Positions 33,080-42,679 of a stretch of 64,000 bases of DNA are shown piece after piece. The position numbers were made by a program, and so were the translations under genes. The DNA is from Alphaproteobacteria bacterium (lineage in GTDB: Bacteria > Pseudomonadota > Alphaproteobacteria > Rhodospirillales > WMHbin7). The notes beneath the pieces are model-generated. The model was not told the DNA's origin. It made no database searches and was given only the letters and a program-made list of their open reading frames with translations. Within the stretch, counting starts at the first letter, position 1. Every line of letters starts with the position of its first letter. The stretch is taken from assembly GCA_015231795.1 (NCBI GenBank), contig JADGAX010000001.1, forward strand, positions 496,001 to 560,000, given 5' to 3'.

Positions 33080-33955
33080 GTGAAGCCTTCAGGTTCGACC
33101 GCAAGATTGGCTATCGTCAGGCAACTGGCCCAGCGCTTCGCCTTCGCCACCATGGCGGTGGCGGCTTTCGCGCTGATGCTGGTCGGCAAGGCCGATACCG
33201 TGCTGGTCGAACGCCTGCGCGCCACGGCGGTCGATACGGTCACCCCCATCCTGGAAATGCTTTCAAGGCCTGCCGCCACCATGGCCGAGATGGTGGACAA
33301 TGTGCGCCAGCTAGGCCATATCCGCACGGAAAACACGGCCCTGCGCGATGAAAACCAGAAGCTGTTGCGCTGGCAGGAAGCCGCCCGGCGCCTGGAAAGC
33401 GAAAACGCCCAATTGAAGGAATTGCTGAATTTCGTGCCCGGCCCCGACGCCGGTTTCGTGGCCGCCCGCGTGGTGGCGGATTCGGGTGGCGCTTTCGCGC
33501 ACAGCGTGCTGATCAACGCAGGCTCGCGCGATGGCGTTCGCAAGGGCCAAGCCGTGGTCAGCGGCGAAGGATTGATCGGGCGCGTGCATCAGGTGGGGCA
33601 ACATTCGTCGCGCGTCTTGCTGCTGACCGATCTCAACTCGCATCTGCCGGTCATGCTGGAAACCAGCCGCACGCGGGCCATCATGACTGGCGACAACGGC
33701 GAGCGTCCGAAGCTGAATTATCTGTCCGACACGCTGCGCCTGCTTCCCGGCGACCGTGTCGTCACCTCGGGCCATGGCGGCGTGCTGCCGCCCGGCCTGC
33801 CGGTTGGCCTGATGTTGCAAGGCCCCGACGGCGTCGTGCGCGTCGAGCCGTTCGTCAATCGCCACAAGCTGGAATATGTGCGCATTGTCGATTACGGCCT
33901 GGGCGGCGCCATCACGCCTCCGGAGGAGGGGGTAAGCGCCGGAGCCAAGCGTTGA
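33080..33955 (+). CDS. mreC: Rod-shape-determining protein MreC
   Basis: A 291-residue bitopic protein: an N-terminal membrane helix (FAFATMAVAAFALMLVG), a coiled coil (NTALRDENQKLLRWQEAARRLESENAQLKELL) and a periplasmic beta domain (VLINAGSRDGVRKGQAVVSGEGLIGRV, VVTSGHGGVLPPGLPVG). It scaffolds the elongasome. The GTG start at 33080 is preceded by GGAGG at 4 nt. Confidence 0.95.
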   Translation: MKPSGSTARLAIVRQLAQRFAFATMAVAAFALMLVGKADTVLVERLRATAVDTVTPILEMLSRPAATMAEMVDNVRQLGHIRTENTALRDENQKLLRWQEAARRLESENAQLKELLNFVPGPDAGFVAARVVADSGGAFAHSVLINAGSRDGVRKGQAVVSGEGLIGRVHQVGQHSSRVLLLTDLNSHLPVMLETSRTRAIMTGDNGERPKLNYLSDTLRLLPGDRVVTSGHGGVLPPGLPVGLMLQGPDGVVRVEPFVNRHKLEYVRIVDYGLGGAITPPEEGVSAGAKR

Positions 33956-34470
33956 GACCGGCGGGCCTGACCCAGCGCCTGGACATGGCGGCCCGGCATG
34001 TATTGCCGGTACTCCTCACCTTGCTGCTTTTGCTGATTTCCCTGCTGCCGCTGAAACTGCCGGGACTGGCCAGCATCATGCCGCCGCTGGCCTTGATGGG
34101 CGTTTTCTATTGGGGCGTCTATCGCCCCGATCTTTTGAACGGCCCGTCCGCCTTCGTCATCGGCATAGCGCAGGATCTTCTGTTCGGCCTGCCGATCGGC
34201 GTCAGCGCGCTGGTCATGCTGCTGGTTCACGGCTTTGCGCAAACCAGACGCCGCTCGTTTCTGTCGCACGGTTTTCTTGTCGTCTGGGTTGGTTTCGCGC
34301 TGGCCGGTGCGGGCGCCTCGCTCCTGACCTGGATTCTGGTTTCGGTTCTGGCCGGAACCCCCACCAACCCTAATCCCGCCTTTACCCAGTTCGTGTTGAC
34401 GGTGCTGACCTATCCGTTGTTCGCCCGCCTCATGGGCCTGGCTCATCAAACGCTTCTGAAGGAAGAATGA
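33952..34470 (+). CDS. mreD: Rod-shape-determining protein MreD
   Basis: A 172-residue inner-membrane protein with about five helices (VLPVLLTLLLLLISLLPL, LIGVFYWG-like FYWGVYRPDLL, DLLFGLPIGVSALVMLLVHGFA). The TTG start at 33952 overlaps the mreC stop (TTGA) and has GGAG 7 nt upstream; an ATG 11 codons on is the alternative. It bridges MreC and the PBP2-RodA pair. Confidence 0.92.
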   Translation: MRPAGLTQRLDMAARHVLPVLLTLLLLLISLLPLKLPGLASIMPPLALMGVFYWGVYRPDLLNGPSAFVIGIAQDLLFGLPIGVSALVMLLVHGFAQTRRRSFLSHGFLVVWVGFALAGAGASLLTWILVSVLAGTPTNPNPAFTQFVLTVLTYPLFARLMGLAHQTLLKEE

Positions 34471-34471
34471 G

Positions 34472-36355
34472 ATGAGCCGCCAAGCTGATCGCAACAAAGT
34501 CTTCTCGCGCCGCGCCACCTTGCTGGCGGGAGGCAAGCTGCTGTTGTTCACGGCGCTGGCGGGGCGCATGTATTACCTTCAGGTGATCGAGCGCGAGAAA
34601 TTCGCCACCTTGGCCGAGGAAAACCGGATCAGCCTGCGCCTGCTGGCCCCGCCTCGCGGACGTATCCTCGACCGTTTCGGCGTGCCGCTGGCCATCAATC
34701 AGGAAAATTACCGCATGCTGCTGGTGCCTGAACAGGCAACGGACATCGAAGCCACGCTGGAAGCGGCCAGCGAGATCATCCCCTTGTCCGACCACGAGAA
34801 GACCAAGATTTTGCGCGAGGCCAAGCGGCGCAGAAGTTTCATGCCCGTCACGGTGCGCGAGAACCTGACCTGGAACGACGTGGCCCGCGTTGAGCTGAAC
34901 GCCGCCGATCTGCCGGGCTGCATGATCGATGTCGGACAAAGCCGCTTCTATCCCAAAGCGGATCGTTTCTCGCATGTGCTGGGCTATGTTTCGGTGGTGT
35001 CGGAGCAAGACCTGACCGGCGACCCGCTGCTGGAACTGCCAGGATTCCGCATCGGCAAGGCGGGGGTCGAGCGCGTGCACGATCTGGCCCTGCGCGGCAA
35101 GGGCGGCAACACGCAGCTTGAGGTGAATGCGCTGGGACGCGTGATTCGCGAATTGGCCAGGAACGAGGGTCAGCCCGGCGCGGAAGTGCGCTTGACCATC
35201 GATGCCGCCCTGCAAGACTTCGCTTATCAGCGCCTGGGCGAGCAAAGCGCTTCTTGCGTGGTGATGGACGTTCATTCCGGTCAGGTTCTGGTCATGGCGT
35301 CGGCCCCCGGCTACGATCCCAACGCCTTCGCCCAGGGGCTGAACGCCGAACAATGGAAAGACCTGATCCAGCATCCCAGAACGCCGCTGCTCAACAAATG
35401 CATTGCCGGGCAATACGCGCCCGGCTCGACCTTCAAGATGATGGTGGCGCTGGCAGCGCTTGAACACAATGTCGTCAGCCCCGATTTCAACGTCCACTGT
35501 TCGGGCCATGTCGAACTTGGCAACTCGGTCTTCCACTGCTGGAAGAAGGAAGGCCACGGCTATGTCGACATGCTGCGCGGCATCATGCACAGCTGCGACG
35601 TCTACTTCTATGAAATCGCCAAACGCGTCGGCATTGACCGCATCGCCGACATGGCCAAAAGATTCGGTCTGGGCAACACGTTGGATATCGATCTGGCCGG
35701 CGAAAAGCCGGGGTTGGTGCCCAATCGCGAATGGAAGCTGCGCAATCTGCGTTCGGCCTGGTCGCAGGGCGAAACCCTGGTGGCGGGCATCGGTCAGGGA
35801 TACATGCTGACCACGCCGCTGCAACTGGCCGCCATGACGGCCAGGATCGCCAATGGCGGCATCGCTGTGCGGCCCCGCCTGACCTACGAAGTGGCGACCG
35901 GCCATGAATCGGCCCCCCTGCCCACCCCCACTTATCCCAGCATCCAGATCAACAAGGCCAATCTGGCCATCGTGCGCAAGGGAATGCGCATGGTCGTCAA
36001 CGAGCCGGGCGGCACGGCGCTGGGTTCCCGCCTGCCCAATCCCAATTGGATCATGTGCGGAAAGACGGGAACGGCCCAGGTGCGCCGCATCACCATGCGC
36101 GAGCGCGACACCGGGGTTAAGAAGAATGACGAACTGCCCTGGAAGGAACGCGACCACGCGCTGTTCGTGGCCTATGCCCCCGACGACGACCCGAAATACG
36201 CGATCGCCGTCATCGTCGAACATGGCGGCGGCGGCTCTGCCGTGGCCGCCCCCATCGCGCGCGACGTCATGATGGAAACCTTGCGGCGCGATCCTGTCTC
36301 CGAAGGCGCTCGCGACCGCTTTGCCTATTCTGCCGAGAAGGACCGCGCCGGATGA
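34472..36355 (+). CDS. mrdA: Penicillin-binding protein 2 (elongasome transpeptidase)
   Basis: A 627-residue class B PBP. An N-terminal membrane anchor (ATLLAGGKLLLFTALAGRMYYLQV) and dimerisation domain (PPRGRILDRFGVPLA) precede the transpeptidase with SxxK (S319-T-F-K322), SCD in MHSCDVYFYEIAKRVG and KTGTAQV. It cross-links peptidoglycan in the lateral wall. One base separates it from mreD; it overlaps rodA by 4 bp. Confidence 0.97.
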   Translation: MSRQADRNKVFSRRATLLAGGKLLLFTALAGRMYYLQVIEREKFATLAEENRISLRLLAPPRGRILDRFGVPLAINQENYRMLLVPEQATDIEATLEAASEIIPLSDHEKTKILREAKRRRSFMPVTVRENLTWNDVARVELNAADLPGCMIDVGQSRFYPKADRFSHVLGYVSVVSEQDLTGDPLLELPGFRIGKAGVERVHDLALRGKGGNTQLEVNALGRVIRELARNEGQPGAEVRLTIDAALQDFAYQRLGEQSASCVVMDVHSGQVLVMASAPGYDPNAFAQGLNAEQWKDLIQHPRTPLLNKCIAGQYAPGSTFKMMVALAALEHNVVSPDFNVHCSGHVELGNSVFHCWKKEGHGYVDMLRGIMHSCDVYFYEIAKRVGIDRIADMAKRFGLGNTLDIDLAGEKPGLVPNREWKLRNLRSAWSQGETLVAGIGQGYMLTTPLQLAAMTARIANGGIAVRPRLTYEVATGHESAPLPTPTYPSIQINKANLAIVRKGMRMVVNEPGGTALGSRLPNPNWIMCGKTGTAQVRRITMRERDTGVKKNDELPWKERDHALFVAYAPDDDPKYAIAVIVEHGGGGSAVAAPIARDVMMETLRRDPVSEGARDRFAYSAEKDRAG

Positions 36356-37512
36356 TCCTGGAACCCAGGGGAAATATGCGCCGCGACGGCAATATGGGGA
36401 TCGGCGAGAAGCTGTGGCATGTCAGCTGGTCGCTGGTGGCTTTGATCTCCCTGGTCGCTGGGGTCGGTTTCTTCATGCTCTACTCGGCCGCCGACGGCAG
36501 CATGTCGCCCTGGGCCAACAAGCAGATCGTGCGTTTCGCCTTCGGCGTCGGGCTGATGATTGCCGTCGCCCTGGTCGATGTGCGTTTTTGGATGCGTCAG
36601 GCATACCTGATCTATGGCGTGGCCCTGTTCCTGCTGATTCTGGTGGATCTGTTCGGCACCATCGGCATGGGCGCTCAGCGCTGGATCAACCTGGGATTCG
36701 TGCAGATTCAGCCTTCGGAGATCATGAAGATCGCCCTAGTGCTGGCGCTGGCCCGCTATTTTCACGGCGCCAGCCATGAAGATGTCGGGCGCCCCCTTTT
36801 CCTGCTGCCCGCTCTGGGCTTGGTGATGCTGCCCGCCGCCCTGGTGGTGGTGCAACCTGACCTGGGCACCGCCATCCTGCTGATTCTGGGTTCCGGCGCC
36901 ACCTTCTTTTTGGCGGGCGTTCGCTTGTGGAAATTCGGAATCCTGATCGCCCTTGGCGTCGGCGCCATTCCCATCGGCTGGCAGTTCCTGCGCGAATACC
37001 AGAAGAACCGCGTTCTGACCTTCCTCAATCCCGAACGCGACCCGCTGGGTGCTGGCTATCACATCACCCAATCGAAAATAGCGCTCGGCTCGGGCGGATT
37101 GTTCGGCAAGGGGTATATGGAAGGCACGCAAAGCCAATTGAATTATTTGCCGGAAAAGCATACCGACTTCATCTTCACCATGTTCTCGGAAGAATTCGGC
37201 ATGGTCGGTGGGCTGCTGCTGCTGGTGCTGTACGCCTGCCTGATCGCCTATGGCTACGCCATCGCGCTTAGGTCGCGCAGCCAGTTCGGGCGATTGGTCG
37301 CCATGGGCATCACCAATATTTTCTTTCTTTACGTCTTCATCAACATCGCCATGGTGATGGGCCTGTTGCCGGTGGTCGGCGTGCCCTTGCCGCTGATTTC
37401 CTATGGCGGAACGGCGATGCTGACGCTTCTGTTCGGCTTTGGCTTGATGATCGGCGTCTATGTGCATCGCGACGTCAATATGGGTCGGCGCGGCGCTTCG
37501 GACGATGTGTAG
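36352..37512 (+). CDS. rodA: SEDS glycosyltransferase RodA
   Basis: A 386-residue polytopic peptidoglycan polymerase with about ten helices. SEDS marks: GAQRWINLGFVQIQPSEIMKIALVLALARYF, VVVQPDLGTAILLILGSG, LPEKHTDFIFTMFSEEFGMVGG and GVPLPLISYGGTAML. It works with PBP2 in wall elongation. The ATG at 36352 overlaps the mrdA stop. Its own stop abuts the convergent 37513 gene directly. Confidence 0.97.
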   Translation: MILEPRGNMRRDGNMGIGEKLWHVSWSLVALISLVAGVGFFMLYSAADGSMSPWANKQIVRFAFGVGLMIAVALVDVRFWMRQAYLIYGVALFLLILVDLFGTIGMGAQRWINLGFVQIQPSEIMKIALVLALARYFHGASHEDVGRPLFLLPALGLVMLPAALVVVQPDLGTAILLILGSGATFFLAGVRLWKFGILIALGVGAIPIGWQFLREYQKNRVLTFLNPERDPLGAGYHITQSKIALGSGGLFGKGYMEGTQSQLNYLPEKHTDFIFTMFSEEFGMVGGLLLLVLYACLIAYGYAIALRSRSQFGRLVAMGITNIFFLYVFINIAMVMGLLPVVGVPLPLISYGGTAMLTLLFGFGLMIGVYVHRDVNMGRRGASDDV

Positions 37513-39240
37513 CTATTCCAGCGCCACCCGATAGATCCTGAATGTTCCCTTGGATGTCGGCAAGGCTGCCTCCGCTTTCAGCCATGCGGGCGCATCGCCT
37601 TGCGCCAGTCTGGCATGAAATCCGAGACCTCCCCGTTTGGCGTCGAAGCCCAGCCCTTCCGATTCCTGATCACAGACCGCCACCCAGCCGATATGGCGAC
37701 GTTGCGCCACCTCGCGGGCGGGCGCGTCGTCCATGGCGCCCAGCGCGTTGACGATGTCCAGAATGCCGTCGGTGCTGCGGTGATATGGACCCGCCACCAC
37801 CGGATGGCGGCTGAGATAGGCAAGCTCGGGGCCGGGAAAGATGTAGGTCAGGATCGGCTTGCGATCATCGGGCCATTCTGTCTTGAAATGATGGGCCAGC
37901 CTGTCCCACGAACAAATGTCGGGAGCGCCTGGGTCTGCGTGGCCCAGCCCCATTTTAGCGACGAAGGCTGCCGCGGCAAGCGGCCCCACCAAGACCAGCG
38001 GCACCGCCAGCACGCGAAGCCTGCCCATGCGCAGCGCGGCCAGGGCCAGCAGGGTCCAGGGCAATACGTCGGCGGCGGCGGCAAAGACCGCGATGCGCAC
38101 CTGATAAAACATGGCGGGCACATAGACCAGCAGCGCGCACAGGCTGATCAGGATGAATCCGCCCGGTTCCCGCCAGAAGCGCCAGGCGGCATAGATCAGG
38201 CCCATCAGAGGCGGGGCCAGCAGCAGAACCGCCTTGGGGCCAAGGGATAGTGGCTGGGCCTCCTTGACCAGCGAGAACCAGATGGGCACCAGCCGGGGAT
38301 CGAGATTGCCATAGGGGCCGCGAAAGAATTGGGGAAAGGTCAAGGCCATCAGCCCGCCAGCCATGGCGGCCATGCCTAGGCCCAGCAACAGCCGCCGACC
38401 TTTCGTGTCGGCCCAGTCGTTCCCAATAATGGTCCAACCTGCACTGAGCGTCAGGAAACAACACAGCCCGAATTGCACCAGCGAGAGGCGGTCATATTCC
38501 TGATCCATCCAACTGGCTGGCGGGCGTTCAAGAACCAGCGCGCAAGCTGCGACAAGGCACAATGTCAGCAAATAGGCGAGCAGCCGTTTGCGTTCGCTTG
38601 CGCCATTCAGAATCCACAGCAGCCCCAGACACAGACCGGCGGCAAGAATCAGCAACAGGGCCTCGGCGCTGACCCACAAGGCCAATCCAGACGCCAAACC
38701 GGCCCAGACGGCGGACCTTGTCCCTTGGCGCATCAAACCCGCCAGCGCCCAAATCTCAAGGGTGATCTGCAACCCGTGATGATCAGGTCTGGCAGGCAGA
38801 AAAACGCCCACAATGCCGGGCTGCAAGACGAACAACGCCACCGCCAACAGAATGGCCGGAGACGAAAGATGCGGGCGCAAGCCCCAAACCAGCGCACCCA
38901 CGGCGGCCAATTCCAGAAGCGGGCTGATCCACAGCCCTGCCTGCCAGACCGACTGTTCCACGCTCAGCCAGGGCAGCAACGGCAACGCCGCCAGGGCGAT
39001 CAGAAGATCGAACAGTCGCGTCCAGTGCAGGGCTTCGCCGTAAGGGGCGTTCAATAAGACGGTGGTGGCGTCGTACCAGCCCTGCCCGCCCAGCAAAGCC
39101 TCGACGCGGGCAAGGCGGATATAGCAATCACCATCGACCAATCGGTCGGAAAGAAGGGGGGTGACGCCGGAAAGAATCGCCCCGGCCTGGGTTGCCGCAG
39201 CCAGCAGAAAAGAGCCTGACAGCAGCCAGCGCAAAGACAC
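37513..39240 (-). CDS. Polytopic GT-C-like putative glycosyltransferase at the end of the tad operon
   Basis: A 575-residue protein with about 12 hydrophobic helices and a soluble C-terminal domain. After helix 1 it has DRLVDGDCYIRLARVEALLG, then APYGEALHWTRLFDLLIALAA and a conserved-looking FLPARPDHHGLQITLEIWAL. An acidic motif in the first loop and many helices fit the GT-C fold (STT3/PMT-like), but WWDxG is not seen, so an oligosaccharyltransferase is not proven. The GTG start lies 3 bp after the tadC stop, placing it in the pilus operon. Pilin or surface glycosylation is possible. Confidence 0.55.
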   Translation of the reverse strand: MSLRWLLSGSFLLAAATQAGAILSGVTPLLSDRLVDGDCYIRLARVEALLGGQGWYDATTVLLNAPYGEALHWTRLFDLLIALAALPLLPWLSVEQSVWQAGLWISPLLELAAVGALVWGLRPHLSSPAILLAVALFVLQPGIVGVFLPARPDHHGLQITLEIWALAGLMRQGTRSAVWAGLASGLALWVSAEALLLILAAGLCLGLLWILNGASERKRLLAYLLTLCLVAACALVLERPPASWMDQEYDRLSLVQFGLCCFLTLSAGWTIIGNDWADTKGRRLLLGLGMAAMAGGLMALTFPQFFRGPYGNLDPRLVPIWFSLVKEAQPLSLGPKAVLLLAPPLMGLIYAAWRFWREPGGFILISLCALLVYVPAMFYQVRIAVFAAAADVLPWTLLALAALRMGRLRVLAVPLVLVGPLAAAAFVAKMGLGHADPGAPDICSWDRLAHHFKTEWPDDRKPILTYIFPGPELAYLSRHPVVAGPYHRSTDGILDIVNALGAMDDAPAREVAQRRHIGWVAVCDQESEGLGFDAKRGGLGFHARLAQGDAPAWLKAEAALPTSKGTFRIYRVALE

Positions 39241-39243
39241 CCG

Positions 39244-40206
39244 TCAGCCTTTGAATTGTTGCATGGCCTGAATGACCGCCGGGCCGATGATGACGATGAA
39301 CAACACGGGCAGGAAAAATAAGATCATGGGAACGGTCAACTGGGCGGGCAAGGCGCCCGCCTTCTTCTCGGCCGTCGCCATGCGCGCATCCCTGTTTTCC
39401 TGCGACAGCACGCGCAGGGCCAGGGCCACGGGCGTGCCGTATTTCTCGGCTTGGATCAGCGACGTGGCCAAGGATTTCGTCGAACCAAGCCCCGTGCGGT
39501 CGGACAGATTTTCGAAGGCTTGACGCCGGTCGCCAAGAAAGGCCAGCTCGGCCGTGGTCAGGCCCAATTCCTCGGCCAGCGGCGGGCAGGATTCCGCGAT
39601 TTCATCGGCCACCCGGCCAAAGGCCGCTTCGACGGAAAGCCCGGCCTCGACGCAGATCACCAGCAGATCGAGCGCATCCGGAAAAAATCGCGTCAGCAAG
39701 TGCTGGCGTTTCTGAATGGCGTTTGAAACGATCAGGCTTGGCAGGTAAAAGCCGATGGCTGCCGTCATGACCAGCACCAGCACCAACGTTGGAAACGAGA
39801 ATTCCAGCTTCTTGACGCCAGAGGTCAGCAGCAGCACGGCGATGAACAGAATCACCGGCGTCGCCACGCGCATGAAGGCGAAGGTGACCGGAGCGCTTGG
39901 GCTGCGCCATCCGGCCTGAGCCATGCGGTTGCGCGTTTCCTTCGAGCCGATCAGATTCTCGAGCTTGATCTTTTCAAGGAATGAACGCATGGCGCCCACA
40001 TGCGCCTTGGGCTGCAAACGCATGCTTTGCTGGAACTTGGCCTTCTGCTGGCGCGACAATTCCTCGCGCCTGGCGGCAACCGCTTTCATGCGGCTGGCCA
40101 ACTGGTCGCGACTGACCAGGGAAATGCCAATGCCCAGAATGGTGACGAAGCTGCCCAGCGCCGCCAGCACCACCACGATATTTTCAAGCGTCACGATCTC
40201 GTTCAT
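39244..40206 (-). CDS. tadC: Tad pilus inner-membrane platform protein TadC
   Basis: A 320-residue type II secretion F-domain protein: N-terminal helix, central F domain (RFFPDALDLLVICVEAGLSVEAAFGRVADEI) and C-terminal helices (LTVPMILFFLPVLFIVIIGPAVIQAM). The start is the ATG at 40206 with GAGG 7 nt upstream; a longer frame reads through tadB in another frame. It pairs with TadB as the platform for Flp pilus assembly. Confidence 0.94.
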   Translation of the reverse strand: MNEIVTLENIVVVLAALGSFVTILGIGISLVSRDQLASRMKAVAARREELSRQQKAKFQQSMRLQPKAHVGAMRSFLEKIKLENLIGSKETRNRMAQAGWRSPSAPVTFAFMRVATPVILFIAVLLLTSGVKKLEFSFPTLVLVLVMTAAIGFYLPSLIVSNAIQKRQHLLTRFFPDALDLLVICVEAGLSVEAAFGRVADEIAESCPPLAEELGLTTAELAFLGDRRQAFENLSDRTGLGSTKSLATSLIQAEKYGTPVALALRVLSQENRDARMATAEKKAGALPAQLTVPMILFFLPVLFIVIIGPAVIQAMQQFKG

Positions 40207-40214
40207 CTTGGGCC

Positions 40215-41222
40215 TCAGTAGTCGAAGGCGATCATGCGCGACATGACGAAAATGCCGATGCCCATCCAAGTCAGGCCGCCCGCGATCAGGATATGGCCGG
40301 TGGGATCGATGAACAGAATCCTCAGATACTCCGGATTGACCAGATACAGAAGGCCGCAAACGAAGAACGGCAGCGAACCGATGATGCCAGCCGACGACTT
40401 GGCCTCGCTGGAGAGCGACTGAATCTTGTCCTTCAGCTTTTTGCGCCCGCGCAGCACGTCGGACAGCTTGGAAAGCGTATCGGCCAGATTGCCGCCCGTC
40501 TGCTGCTGGATGGACAAGACGATGGCGAAGAATTTCAATTCCGGCGTCGGCATGCGCGCCAGCGAACGCGTCATCACTTCATCCATGGTCAGTCCCAACT
40601 TCTGCCCTTCGACGATCAGGCGGAATTCAAGGCCGATGGGTTCGGGCAATTCCCGGGCGATGATATTCAGGCACTCGCCAACCGGCAGGCCGGAACGGAT
40701 GCCGCGCACGATCACGTCGACGGCGTCGGCGAATTTGAAGGTAAAGGCCTTCTGGCGCTTGGTGGCCATGCGCCTGACCACCCAGCGCGGCAAGCCCCAG
40801 CCCAATGTCAGCGCCACCATCGGCGACACCAAGGGCGGAAACCCCTTCAGCAGATACAGCGCCGTCCCCACAACGGCGACGATGGCGGACACGGTATAGA
40901 ATCTGGCGGGCGTCCAATCAAGATTGGCCTGCATCAGCATCTCGCGCAGCGTATTGCCCGCCGTTTTCTTGGCCTTGGCCTTATCCTCGATTTCCTTGAG
41001 CTTGGCCGCCACCATGCGCTTGCGTTGTCCGCCGCCCCTAGACCCGCCAAAGGATTTCGAGGTCGGCAGGGTGCCAGCCACCTGGGCGATGCGCTTGCGC
41101 ATCTTGGCCCGCTCGGCCTGGGTAATGGACAAAGTGGTCAGCGTGCCGACGACAACGCCGACCATCAGCGCCACCAGCATGACGTTGACGAAATCCGGCA
41201 GACCTGGAATCAGCTCGATCAT
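40215..41222 (-). CDS. tadB: Tad pilus inner-membrane platform protein TadB
   Basis: A 335-residue F-domain protein with an N-terminal helix (VNVMLVALMVGVVVGTLTTL), a basic linker and the F domain FADAVDVIVRGIRSGLPVGECLNIIARELPEPIG. The ATG at 41222 overlaps the tadA stop (ATGA). It is the partner of TadC. Confidence 0.94.
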   Translation of the reverse strand: MIELIPGLPDFVNVMLVALMVGVVVGTLTTLSITQAERAKMRKRIAQVAGTLPTSKSFGGSRGGGQRKRMVAAKLKEIEDKAKAKKTAGNTLREMLMQANLDWTPARFYTVSAIVAVVGTALYLLKGFPPLVSPMVALTLGWGLPRWVVRRMATKRQKAFTFKFADAVDVIVRGIRSGLPVGECLNIIARELPEPIGLEFRLIVEGQKLGLTMDEVMTRSLARMPTPELKFFAIVLSIQQQTGGNLADTLSKLSDVLRGRKKLKDKIQSLSSEAKSSAGIIGSLPFFVCGLLYLVNPEYLRILFIDPTGHILIAGGLTWMGIGIFVMSRMIAFDY

Positions 41223-42676
41223 GACAGGGACTCGTCCAATGAATCCGCCAACTCGCGCTCCATGCCGAAATATCTGGCCCTGTCCCAGAATTTGGGGCGC
41301 AGGCCGGTCATCTTATGGCGCCCCACGATCTTGCCGTTGGCGTCCTCGCCCAGAATTTCGTAGACCATCAAGTCTTGCAGCGTCACCACTTCGCCTTCCA
41401 TGCCCACGATTTCCGTGACATGGGTGATGCGCCTGGAGCCGTCGCGCAAGCGCGCGGCCTGCACGATCACTTGAACGGCGCCAGCAATCTGCTCGCGCAC
41501 GGTTTTGGCGGGCAGCGTGAAGCCGCCCATGGCGATCATGTTCTCGATGCGCGAAATCGCCTCACGCGGGTTGTTGGCGTGAATGGTGCCCATCGATCCA
41601 TCATGGCCGGTGTTCATGGCCTGCAGCAGATCGAAGGCTTCCGGCCCGCGCACCTCGCCCACGATGATGCGTTCCGGGCGCATGCGCAGGCAGTTCTTGA
41701 CCAGATCGCGCATGGTGATCTCGCCCGCCCCTTCCAGGTTGGGCGGCCTGGTTTCCAGGCGCACGACATGGGGCTGCTGCAATTGCAATTCCGCCGAATC
41801 CTCGCAGGTAATCACGCGCTCGCCGGTATCGATGAAATTGGTCAAGCAGTTGAGCAGCGTGGTCTTGCCCGATCCGGTGCCGCCCGAGACCACCACATTG
41901 ATCCGGCAATGCCCGATCACTTTCAGCAGGTTGGCGCCCTTGGGCGTGATGGTGCCGAACGAGACCAGCTTGTCCAGCGTCAGCTTGTCCTTCTTAAACT
42001 TACGAATGGTCAGGGAAGGACCATCGATCGACAAAGGCGGCGCGATCACGTTGACGCGAGAGCCGTCGAGCAAGCGCGCGTCGCAGATCGGGCTGGCTTC
42101 GTCCACGCGGCGCCCAACCGCCGAGACGATGCGCTGGCAGATGTTCATCAACTGCGCATTGTCGCGAAATTTGATGTCGGTCAGGATGATCTTGCCGCTG
42201 GTTTCGATGTAAACCTTGTCATAGCCGTTGACCATGATGTCGGCGATGTCGTCCCTGGCGATCAGGGGTTCCAGCGGCCCCAGGCCCAGCACGTCGTTGC
42301 AGATGTCGGCGATCACGGTCTGGGTTTCGGCTTGCGAAAGCACCAGATTGCGCATGCTGATGATCTCGGCCACGATGTCGGTAATCTCTTCTCGCACCTG
42401 GGCGGGCGACAATTTCGAGATTTCCGTCAGATCGACAGAATTGATCAGATCGTTGAAGATGCCGATCTTCACGTCTTGCAGGCGCGTCGATTCGCTGGCT
42501 CCGGTGTCGCCAAGACCCTTGCCCGGCTTGGCGGGCGGATGCGAGGGCTGTCGCTGCGGGGCGGCGGCTGCCGCGATGGCTGGCGGTGGTTCCGAAGCCG
42601 GGAGGCGGGGCACCGAAACCTCTGCCGGTTTCGGCTGTGGCGGAGCTTCCAAGGGGCCGCTGCGCTTGCCGAACAT
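41219..42676 (-). CDS. cpaF: Tad/Cpa pilus assembly ATPase TadA/CpaF
   Basis: A 485-residue secretion ATPase. A Pro/Ala-rich N-terminus (1-60) precedes the N1 domain and the RecA-like core with Walker A GGTGSGKT (265-272), the Asp box TCEDSAELQLQQPHVVRLETR and LRMRPERIIVGEVRGPEAFDLLQAMNTGHDGSMGTIHANN. It powers both extension and retraction in Tad pili. Order cpaB-C-D-E-F-tadB-tadC is the standard locus. Confidence 0.96.
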   Translation of the reverse strand: MFGKRSGPLEAPPQPKPAEVSVPRLPASEPPPAIAAAAAPQRQPSHPPAKPGKGLGDTGASESTRLQDVKIGIFNDLINSVDLTEISKLSPAQVREEITDIVAEIISMRNLVLSQAETQTVIADICNDVLGLGPLEPLIARDDIADIMVNGYDKVYIETSGKIILTDIKFRDNAQLMNICQRIVSAVGRRVDEASPICDARLLDGSRVNVIAPPLSIDGPSLTIRKFKKDKLTLDKLVSFGTITPKGANLLKVIGHCRINVVVSGGTGSGKTTLLNCLTNFIDTGERVITCEDSAELQLQQPHVVRLETRPPNLEGAGEITMRDLVKNCLRMRPERIIVGEVRGPEAFDLLQAMNTGHDGSMGTIHANNPREAISRIENMIAMGGFTLPAKTVREQIAGAVQVIVQAARLRDGSRRITHVTEIVGMEGEVVTLQDLMVYEILGEDANGKIVGRHKMTGLRPKFWDRARYFGMERELADSLDESLS

Positions 42677-42679
42677 CGG

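Noticed and set aside
34430-36223. A 597-codon minus-strand frame opposite mrdA
   Set aside because: PBP2 motifs on the plus strand are unambiguous; the antisense frame is a by-product of codon bias.
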